The notes beneath the pieces were generated by a model. The model was not told the origin of the DNA, ran no database searches, and was given only the letters and a program-made list of their open reading frames with translations. Both the position numbers and the translations under genes were made by a program. A stretch of 64,000 bases of DNA from Pseudofrankia inefficax (GTDB taxonomy: Bacteria > Actinomycetota > Actinomycetes > Frankiales > Frankiaceae): NCBI RefSeq assembly GCF_000166135.1, contig NC_014666.1, positions 8,751,782 to 8,815,781 on the forward strand. The letters run 5' to 3'. Numbering within the stretch: position 1 is the stretch's first letter; each line of letters begins with the position of its first letter. This document shows, one piece after another, positions 58,021 to 64,000 of the stretch.

Positions 58021-60621
58021 TCAGCCAGCCGCGGGCTGGCAGTGCGTGAGCACGGTCAGGGTTCCGGCCTGGGGAAAAAGGTAGGAACCGGAGGGGCACC
58101 AGCCGGACCGGCGCAGGTCAGCCAGGTCGGAGCGAGCACTGGTGGCGTCCAGGTCGAAGACGAACAGGAGGAGGCGGTTCGGCGCCGGCGTGCGGGCATC
58201 GACGGCGGCCTTGACCTGGCCCACGCCGGGCTGCACGAAGAACACCGTGTCCGACCGGGGGATTCGGGGTGGTTCTCCCGTTGCCCCCGCCGGGCGGGGC
58301 GGTAGGTCGGCGGGACGACGGGCCGCGTCATCGCTGGCTTCCATCGAATAGATCCAGCCGGGACGTATCAGTCGGCCGCCGACGACGACGAGGTCGCCGG
58401 GGAGATAGAGCCTCCGGGCCGCGATCGCGGCGTCGACGGTCAGGTCCAGGCCGCGCAGCCGGTCGCGTTGTTCGTAGAGCCGGCCGTCCTTCGAGGCCGA
58501 GGAGATCTGCGCGGTGGTTCCGGCGACGGCGACCACACCGACGATCACAACCGCCGACGCGATCGTGCCGACCCGCCGGGCGCCGAGCCCGCGTCTGGGA
58601 CTGGCGACAGGCGCCGCAGGGGCCTCTCCGTCGGGGTCTGCGGGTCCCACGTGGCTGGTGGATCCACCCGAGCTCGCATCTCCGACAGACTCGCCGGGGC
58701 CAACCGCTTCGCGGGGGGCAGCGGCCCTGAGGGCGCTGCCCTGGATCGGAATCTCAGCCGCCGGCGCCCCAGCCAGGCTGGTGTCGCCGGATTCCGTGCG
58801 TCGAAGCTGGCCAGCCGGGCCGGAGATCGCCGCGTGAGCCGCGGCGGCGAGGCGTCGCATCAGGGCGACGGCGCCGGTGACGACGACCAGCACGATCAGC
58901 GGAACCAGGAACAGGTTGGTACGGGTCGGGCCGAACGGCCAGAACCGTACGGCGCTCGCGGCGAGCATCGCCAGCTGGGCACCGCCGAGGGCGAGCAAGA
59001 TCAGTCTGCCGTCGTGCCGCCTGGCGAGCACCGCGACCCCGGCCAGACCGCAGGCGACGACGGCGGGAGCGAGCACCCAGTACGACGTCCACGATCCGTC
59101 GGTCGGCGGGTGCAGCAGGCTGGGATCGTAGCGGTCGATGCCCGGCGGCGTGCCGGTGACGATGTCACGCACCTGGCGCGCGATGAAGGCAAGCCCACCC
59201 GCCAGGCCGCGGCCCGCGAGGAACTGCGCGTCCCAATAGTGTCCGAGCCGCTGGCTGGACTGGTGCCCGACGAAGAAGAACGTGTTGGCCGCCGTGAGGA
59301 CCAGGGCCGGCAAAGCCTCGGCGCCACGCCACGCGCCGGCCACCAGCGCGACCCGAGCCCGAGCCCGAGCCCGAGCCCAGGTACCCGGGCTCCAGATACC
59401 TCGTGCCTCGGTTTCCGGCTGGCCGGCCGGAACTGCCTCTGACGGCCGAGCGACGCCTGCGGGCCGACCGTGCCACCAGTCCGGGGAAGCGGCCCGCTCA
59501 GACTGCTGTTGACCATCCGGCCGTGCAGGCGACGCGTCCCGGCCATGGGAGTCCAGCGGCAGGTCAGCACCGGAGTCCCGGGGCTGGACAAGACGGGAGT
59601 CCAGAGGCTGGTCAGGACGACGGGCCGCCCAGGTCGCATACGCCACGAGAATGACGTCGGCCGCCGCCAGGGGCGCGATGATGAAGATCGCCGGGACCGA
59701 GAACAGGCCTACGACGCCTGCGGCGGTCCGCCGTGCCAGCCGCCCCCGGTCGAGACGATGCGGCCTGCCGCCGCCGGACCCGTGCGCTTCGCCGCCGGTC
59801 CTGGATCCACTGGCGGGGCCACCCAGGGCCGCGGCCGCGGTTGTGCCTGGCCCGGCAGCGATGTTGGACCCTGCGCCGGAGCTGCCAACTCCGGGGCCGG
59901 CGCCGCGCAGCGGGCGATCGTCGGCGAGCCAGAGGAGCACCGCGACGACCGCGGCCAGGGTCTCGATGGTGTACGGCTTCAGCTGGGTGCCGAGGTCGAG
60001 AAGAGTGCTGTTCAGGCAGATCCACAGGGCGGCGAACGCACCGGCCAGCCGTCCGGCGAAACGCCCGACCAGGAGCGTGATCCCGATCCCAAGCAGCGGC
60101 AGTGCGACGAATCCGGGTAGGCGTAGGACCCAGGTGTGCCAGCCGAGTACATCTCCGCCGAGTCGTTCCACCACCACCCAGCCGATGGCCGACGGGGTGT
60201 TCGCCTTCGCCAGCTCGGGCCAGAAGGTCGCGAGCGGCTCGCTGACGAAATGCCCGCGCCAGATCTCGTCGTACCAGAACGGTCGGCGCAGGTAGGCGCG
60301 CAGCACGACGTCGACGGCCACAAGCGCCGCGCCGACACCACCAGCCCACCAAAGATCCGTCCGGGCGACCCGCCGGCGCGCTCGCGCGGCGGGGGCCGGC
60401 TCGGCAGTACCGGACGAGGCCGGACCGCCCGAACCGTCACTCGGCGAGCCCGCGTCGGCCGGGTTGGCGTCCGACTCGGCCAAGGCACCCGACGCGACAC
60501 CCGGCTCGGCCGGAACAGCCGACACTAGGGCCGGCTCGACCAGGACACCCGTCCCGTCGTCCGGGTCGGCGGGGCCGACCGGAGCGCGATCAGCGGACGA
60601 CAGAGTGACCCACCACCTCAC
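58021..60621 (-). CDS. Large GT-C membrane glycosyltransferase
   Basis: An 866-residue polytopic protein. A disordered acidic/Ala/Pro N-terminus (about 1-85) leads to a first helix and RPFWYDEIWRGHF, where the DE pair stands at the usual catalytic site of ArnT/GT39-type enzymes; GTQLKPYTIETLAAV is a hallmark of the group. A long low-complexity loop in the middle (about 250-420, with an Arg-Ala hexanucleotide repeat at DNA level near 59346-59375) is inserted between helices. The C-terminal soluble part (about 690-860) is extracellular. Acceptor unknown. It is transcribed away from jag and belongs to the accessory insertion. Confidence 0.82.
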   Translation of the reverse strand: MRWWVTLSSADRAPVGPADPDDGTGVLVEPALVSAVPAEPGVASGALAESDANPADAGSPSDGSGGPASSGTAEPAPAARARRRVARTDLWWAGGVGAALVAVDVVLRAYLRRPFWYDEIWRGHFVSEPLATFWPELAKANTPSAIGWVVVERLGGDVLGWHTWVLRLPGFVALPLLGIGITLLVGRFAGRLAGAFAALWICLNSTLLDLGTQLKPYTIETLAAVVAVLLWLADDRPLRGAGPGVGSSGAGSNIAAGPGTTAAAALGGPASGSRTGGEAHGSGGGRPHRLDRGRLARRTAAGVVGLFSVPAIFIIAPLAAADVILVAYATWAARRPDQPLDSRLVQPRDSGADLPLDSHGRDASPARPDGQQQSERAASPDWWHGRPAGVARPSEAVPAGQPETEARGIWSPGTWARARARARVALVAGAWRGAEALPALVLTAANTFFFVGHQSSQRLGHYWDAQFLAGRGLAGGLAFIARQVRDIVTGTPPGIDRYDPSLLHPPTDGSWTSYWVLAPAVVACGLAGVAVLARRHDGRLILLALGGAQLAMLAASAVRFWPFGPTRTNLFLVPLIVLVVVTGAVALMRRLAAAAHAAISGPAGQLRRTESGDTSLAGAPAAEIPIQGSALRAAAPREAVGPGESVGDASSGGSTSHVGPADPDGEAPAAPVASPRRGLGARRVGTIASAVVIVGVVAVAGTTAQISSASKDGRLYEQRDRLRGLDLTVDAAIAARRLYLPGDLVVVGGRLIRPGWIYSMEASDDAARRPADLPPRPAGATGEPPRIPRSDTVFFVQPGVGQVKAAVDARTPAPNRLLLFVFDLDATSARSDLADLRRSGWCPSGSYLFPQAGTLTVLTHCQPAAG

Positions 60622-60695
60622 CAGCCACCAGCAGCCGCGTCACCAGCGCCCGCGACGAATCCACGCCAACGTCCAGGGCCGAGCAGCCGACGTGT

Positions 60696-60737
60696 GCCGG
60701 GATCCGAGCCAGTACGTCCCAAGGCTCGGATCCCGGC
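60696..60737. terminator. 15-bp perfect hairpin downstream of jag
   Basis: Arms 60696-60710 and 60723-60737 pair perfectly over 15 bases (GCCGGGATCCGAGCC) around a 12-base loop. It starts 36 bases past the jag stop on the minus strand. It ends the rpmH-rnpA-yidD-yidC-jag operon where mycobacteria continue directly into rsmG. Confidence 0.82.
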
Positions 60738-60772
60738 TCACCCTCGACGATCAGGCCGTCAGAGATGAGCCG

Positions 60773-61309
60773 TCAGACCGGCATGACGACGACGCAGCGG
60801 TTCGGCTCCTCGCCCTCGGACTCGCTGCGCACGCCGTCGACGCCGGCGATGACGTCGTGGACGACCTTGCGCTCGAACGGCGTCATGGGCGAAAGCTTCT
60901 CCTGCTTGCCGCCGCCGACGACCCGCTTGGCCACGTCCGCGGCGAGCTCCCGCAGCTCCGCCCGCCGGCGGGCGCGGTGGCCACCGACGTCGAGCATCAG
61001 CCTGCTGCGCTCGCCGGTCTTCTGCAGCACCGCGAGCCTGGTCAGCTCCTGCAGCGCCTCAAGGGTCTCGCCGTTGGACCCGATCAGCTTGTCCAGGCCG
61101 TCACCGACGACCGCCACGACGGCGCGGCTTCCCTCGACGTCCAGGTCGAGGTCGCCGTCCATGTCGACGATGTCGAGCAGGCCCTCGATGTAGTCGGCGG
61201 CGATTTCGCCTTCCTGCTCCAGGGCGGTCAGCCGCTGCTGAGCGCTCGCGGGCTCGTCCACCCGCGCGGCGTCTTCGTCAGGGCCAACGGCGATGTCAGA
61301 ACCGCTCAT
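60773..61309 (-). CDS. jag: Jag/KhpB RNA-binding protein (KH and R3H)
   Basis: A 178-residue protein with a KH domain (about 55-110, LIGSNGETLEALQELTRLAV) and a C-terminal R3H domain (about 120-178, RAELRELAADVAKRV...EPNRCVVVMPV). KhpB partners with KhpA to bind small RNAs and mRNAs and affects cell-wall growth. The acidic N-terminus is short. It lies about 100 bases after yidC. Standard position in the oriC block. Confidence 0.94.
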   Translation of the reverse strand: MSGSDIAVGPDEDAARVDEPASAQQRLTALEQEGEIAADYIEGLLDIVDMDGDLDLDVEGSRAVVAVVGDGLDKLIGSNGETLEALQELTRLAVLQKTGERSRLMLDVGGHRARRRAELRELAADVAKRVVGGGKQEKLSPMTPFERKVVHDVIAGVDGVRSESEGEEPNRCVVVMPV

Positions 61310-61408
61310 CAGCGCAACTCCATGGGGTTGGGGGACCGCCGTGGGTGGCGGTACGCAATCGGAACGCCGGGTCCAGCCGGCTGTGGGGGCCGCGAGGCGC
61401 GGCGGCGG

Positions 61409-62713
61409 TCACCGCCGGCCGCCGGGTCGCTTCCCCTTGCCGCCGCCGCTGCGCCGCTTCGCGGCCGGACGTGACCCGCCGACGTGGCGCTGGACGCCGG
61501 CCGGCACGGGCCTGGTCGAGTCGGAGGCGGAACCAGCCGCCGGCTCGGCGTCGCTGGACGTGCTCACATCCTGGGCCGCGGGCGGCGGACCTGCCTCCGC
61601 GGCGGCGGGCGGCTGGACCACCCGCTTGGACGTTCCACCGCGGGGTGACCGGGTGCCGGCCGGGGCCGTGCCGCTGGTGCCGCTCTTGGCTACGGAGCCG
61701 CTCTTGGCCGCCGAACCGGTCTTGGCAGCCGAACCGTTGGCAGAAGGGCCGTCGGCGGCGGGGGTCGTCTTGGTCAGGGTGGCCGGCTTCGGGGCGGTCC
61801 TGCCCTTGGCACCGGCCCGCGCGCCGGGGGCCGGGCGGGCGCCCGGGGCCGGACGCGGGGGAGTGGGCCGGTCGGACACCGCGGTGGCGGTGCGGGCCGC
61901 GGGCAGCTTGCCGGTTCCGGCTGCCTCTCCGACCGGAGGCATCCGCTTGATGACGAAGAACTGCTGGCCCATGCTCCACAGGTTGGTGACCAGCCAGTAG
62001 ATCAGCACGGCGACCGGGAACCGGAAACCGAAGACGGCCAGCGTGATCGGCGAGCCGTACAGCATGATCTTCTGGACGATCGCCTGCTGCGGGTCGACGG
62101 TCCCGCCGGTGCGCGCCATGATCTGCCGCTGCGTGAAGAACGTCGTCGCGGCCATGAGCAGGATGAGCACGACGCAGACGATCTTGATGTGAACGCTGTC
62201 GGCGTGCAGCTCGTTCAGCAGCGCCTTCGACGAGTTGAAGTTCGTCGAGAGCGAGATGCCCCAGATCTTGGCCTTCGCGATCTTCTCGATCGTGGCGCCG
62301 GACAGGCCGACGCGGTCCACCCACTCCAGCTTCCCGTTCTTCGTGACGGGGGCCATGTGGGTGAAGACGTGGAACAGCGAGATGAACAGCGGGATCTGCA
62401 GGAAGATCGGGAGGCAGCCGAGGAGCGGGTTACCGTGCTCCTTCTGCAGCTCCATCATCTTCTGGTTCATCTGCTGCTTGTCGTGCCCATACTTCTCCCG
62501 GATCTCCTTGATCCGGGGCTGCATGAGCTGCATCGTCCGCTGCGACTTCACCTGCTTGACGAACAGCGGGAAGATCAGAATGCGGACACAGACGACGAGC
62601 AGAGCGACCGAGAACGCCCAGGCGAAGAAGCTGTTCTCGCCGAAGATCGGCCCGAAGCCCTTGTGGAAGAAGACGATCGAGTTCGCCGCGAGATGGTAAA
62701 GCGGATCCAGCAC
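61409..62713 (-). CDS. yidC: Membrane protein insertase YidC
   Basis: A 434-residue insertase of the actinobacterial type, without the large Gram-negative periplasmic domain. Five helices; the conserved groove arginine is in VCVRILIFPLF near residue 44, the coiled-coil C1 loop is MQPRIKEIREKYGHDKQQM, and the later NPLLGCLPIFLQIPLFISLF helix is typical. A basic Ala/Gly/Arg/Lys tail of about 150 residues probably contacts ribosomes. It inserts small membrane proteins and helps SecYEG. Four bases downstream of the yidD stop. Confidence 0.97.
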   Translation of the reverse strand: MLDPLYHLAANSIVFFHKGFGPIFGENSFFAWAFSVALLVVCVRILIFPLFVKQVKSQRTMQLMQPRIKEIREKYGHDKQQMNQKMMELQKEHGNPLLGCLPIFLQIPLFISLFHVFTHMAPVTKNGKLEWVDRVGLSGATIEKIAKAKIWGISLSTNFNSSKALLNELHADSVHIKIVCVVLILLMAATTFFTQRQIMARTGGTVDPQQAIVQKIMLYGSPITLAVFGFRFPVAVLIYWLVTNLWSMGQQFFVIKRMPPVGEAAGTGKLPAARTATAVSDRPTPPRPAPGARPAPGARAGAKGRTAPKPATLTKTTPAADGPSANGSAAKTGSAAKSGSVAKSGTSGTAPAGTRSPRGGTSKRVVQPPAAAEAGPPPAAQDVSTSSDAEPAAGSASDSTRPVPAGVQRHVGGSRPAAKRRSGGGKGKRPGGRR

Positions 62714-62717
62714 CGGT

Positions 62718-63089
62718 CTAACTCCTCCAGGCCCCTCGGGCGGACTCTACAGGTACTGGGTCGTACCCACCGCGGGATAGCGGCTGGCAGCGCAGGAGCC
62801 GCCAGCCGGCGAGCAGGCCCCCACGCACGCCACCGTGTAGACGAACGGCGGAGAGCGCGTAGACGCTGCAAGATGGATCAAATCGGCATGCGCCGGCCGA
62901 CCGGGGTGACCAGACGAGCTGGTAGCCGCGGATGAGCGCGGCGAGCACCCAGGCAAGCGGGCCGCGGACGGCACCGGACTGGTCACGGGCGATCCGAGGC
63001 GCACGTTGGCGCAGCGTGGCGGACGCGAGGGCGAGGTCGAGGAGCGCGAGGGGGCCAAGCACGATCCCGGCCCAGGCGAACGCGGTCAT
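62718..63089 (-). CDS. yidD: Membrane insertion efficiency factor YidD
   Basis: A 123-residue protein, longer than the usual 70-85. The C-terminal core has [35 protein letters not shown] and [16 protein letters not shown], matching the YidD family with its conserved cysteines. The first 35 residues add a hydrophobic helix ([19 protein letters not shown]). The ATG at 63089 overlaps the rnpA stop by four bases. YidD aids YidC-dependent insertion. Confidence 0.93.
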   Translation of the reverse strand: MTAFAWAGIVLGPLALLDLALASATLRQRAPRIARDQSGAVRGPLAWVLAALIRGYQLVWSPRSAGACRFDPSCSVYALSAVRLHGGVRGGLLAGWRLLRCQPLSRGGYDPVPVESARGAWRS

Positions 63090-63481
63090 CGCCGGCTCCG
63101 ATGCGAGCGGCCCGGGTCGGCGCGGTCCGGACTGGACCGCGCCCGGGCCGACCGCACCGCGGCGAAACCCCGGTCGAGAGCGAGGCCGAGCTCGGCCGAG
63201 CTGGCCTCCGCCGCGGCGGGCAGCGCCCGGATGACAAGCAGGGTCCCCGCCGGCACCGAGGCCAGCCGGGATCTGGTCTGCTCGCGCAGCCGGCGGCGGA
63301 CCTGGTTGCGGGTCACGGCGGCGCCGACCTTGCGGCTCACCACGAAACCGGCCCTGGCCGGGCCGGAGTCGTCGGTGCGCAGAGCGTGGACAACCAGTGG
63401 ATGGCAGCTGAACCGACGGCCGCCGCGCCCGACCTGGGCATGCTCCGCCCGGGACGCGACCCGGGAACGGGCGGGGAGCAT
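63086..63481 (-). CDS. rnpA: Ribonuclease P protein component
   Basis: A 131-residue protein that binds the catalytic RNase P RNA to mature tRNA 5' ends. It starts [20 protein letters not shown]; the signature [13 protein letters not shown] near residues 58-70 is the RNR-like motif, and [13 protein letters not shown] precedes it. The C-terminus is a basic Arg/Ser-rich tail. Between rpmH (36 bases upstream) and yidD (4-base overlap). Confidence 0.95.
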   Translation of the reverse strand: MLPARSRVASRAEHAQVGRGGRRFSCHPLVVHALRTDDSGPARAGFVVSRKVGAAVTRNQVRRRLREQTRSRLASVPAGTLLVIRALPAAAEASSAELGLALDRGFAAVRSARARSSPDRADPGRSHRSRR

Positions 63482-63517
63482 GAGAGGCCGGTAACCGCGC
63501 GCCGGCGAGGTCCGCCG

Positions 63518-63655
63518 TCAGGCGGACAGTTCGGCGCGGCCCTTGCGGCGGCGGCCGGAAATGATGGCGCGGCCGGCACGGGTACGCATCCGCAGCCGGA
63601 ACCCGTGGGTCTTGGACCGCCGACGGTTGTTCGGCTGGAAGGTGCGCTTGCTCAC
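63518..63655 (-). CDS. rpmH: 50S ribosomal protein L34
   Basis: A 45-residue L34 ([20 protein letters not shown] at the N-terminus, basic throughout, ending [12 protein letters not shown]). GTG 63655 is the start; a longer open frame upstream is not family-like. First gene of the rpmH-rnpA-yidD-yidC-jag operon and the standard left border of oriC-dnaA in actinobacteria. Confidence 0.97.
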   Translation of the reverse strand: MSKRTFQPNNRRRSKTHGFRLRMRTRAGRAIISGRRRKGRAELSA

Positions 63656-64000
63656 GTGACGACTCCGTGGTGACAGGCCGCGGTGCTGACGGGCCGGGAC
63701 AGGCGGACGGGACACGCGGGCAACACCGCGCGTACTCAGGCTACGCCAACAGTGCCCCCGGCTCGCGACGCGCGGGTCACCGACGCGATGCCGGGCCAAG
63801 CGCGACGCCGTGGAGAGCGCCGACGGAGGCGGGCTGGCGACACACCAGCTTACACAGGGCCGGAGCACCCGGGGCCTGCCGTACCGGACAGCACCGGCCG
63901 CCGGCCGAGTCCGTGGATATGTGGATGCCCACCGTCCGCCCTACCGTGTCGGCGCCACGCCGGATGCGGTGTCATGTCCGTACACAGGTTGTGGACGACT
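63656..64000. promoter_or_regulatory. rpmH-dnaA intergenic region with degenerate DnaA boxes
   Basis: No gene seen. Near the edge are CGTGGATAT (63912-63920), TGTGGATGC (63920-63928) and TGTGGACGA (63990-63998), each one or two bases from a DnaA box. The rpmH promoter should lie in the first half. dnaA, reading away from rpmH, is expected beyond the window. Confidence 0.6.

Noticed and set aside
57996..58030. Attachment site for an integrated element
   Set aside because: The CTGGATCAGCCAGCC repeats are only 20 bases apart at a gene end, and no integrase or matching distant copy was seen.

Overview
The window is very GC-rich actinobacterial chromosome (roughly 70% G+C by eye, GTG and TTG starts common, stop codons often shared in 4-bp overlaps). 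It carries most of the conserved block on one side of oriC: rpmH-rnpA-yidD-yidC-jag at the right edge, then rsmG-parA-parB, cwlM, trxA-trxB, anti-sigma/sigM, pseudokinase, murJ, DUF6049, NUDIX and the CCA-adding enzyme, then padR-ino1-ponA and rpsF-ssb-rpsR-rplI-dnaB. This order matches what I recall of the Mycobacterium and Streptomyces oriC regions. Accessory gene types (DUF222-HNH, FAAL/ACP, SARP, many GT-C membrane enzymes) suggest a Frankia-like organism; the genus is an inference. dnaA and oriC should lie just beyond base 64000.

Left part (1-11.4 kb). A cluster of palindromic repeats (core GCGTTCCGCGGAACGC) fills the first kilobase. Then come, all on the minus strand, a GNAT enzyme, a CobW GTPase, dnaB, and the rpsF-ssb-rpsR-rplI ribosomal/replication operon, which ends in a 24-bp perfect hairpin. 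The 777-bp gap upstream of dnaB holds a perfect LexA-type SOS box and a group of DnaA boxes. Two GT-C membrane glycosyltransferases follow.

Accessory island 1 (11.4-21.4 kb) sits between those glycosyltransferases and ponA. It encodes an acyl carrier protein, a fatty-acyl-AMP ligase and a SnoaL-like protein in one operon, a very large secreted protein combining lysozyme-like, golvesin-like and SGNH-esterase regions, an ACP-GNAT fusion, a small membrane protein, and two tandem paralogous secreted proteins of unknown function. An acyl-activation, carrier-loading and GNAT-transfer route is the main candidate new system here.

Middle (21.4-33.7 kb): class A PBP, inositol-phosphate synthase, a PadR regulator with a clear tandem dyad operator, DUF5318, a solute-binding/VWA lipid-anchored or membrane protein, an MFS transporter, a GT-C enzyme and a SARP regulator.

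Right part (33.7-64 kb): the CCA enzyme (with an unusual Pro/Ala insertion inside its catalytic motif), then a long plus-strand operon NUDIX-DUF6049-murJ-pseudokinase-sigM-anti-sigma linking lipid II export to envelope-stress control, then trxB-trxA and cwlM. The DUF6049 gene carries four closely packed DnaA boxes. A 2.6-kb stretch without recognisable genes holds two parS sites; a third parS overlaps the rsmG stop codon beside parA. Between rsmG and jag there is a second accessory insertion (55.4-60.7 kb) with a DUF222-HNH protein, a second cluster of the palindromic repeat and a large GT-C membrane protein.
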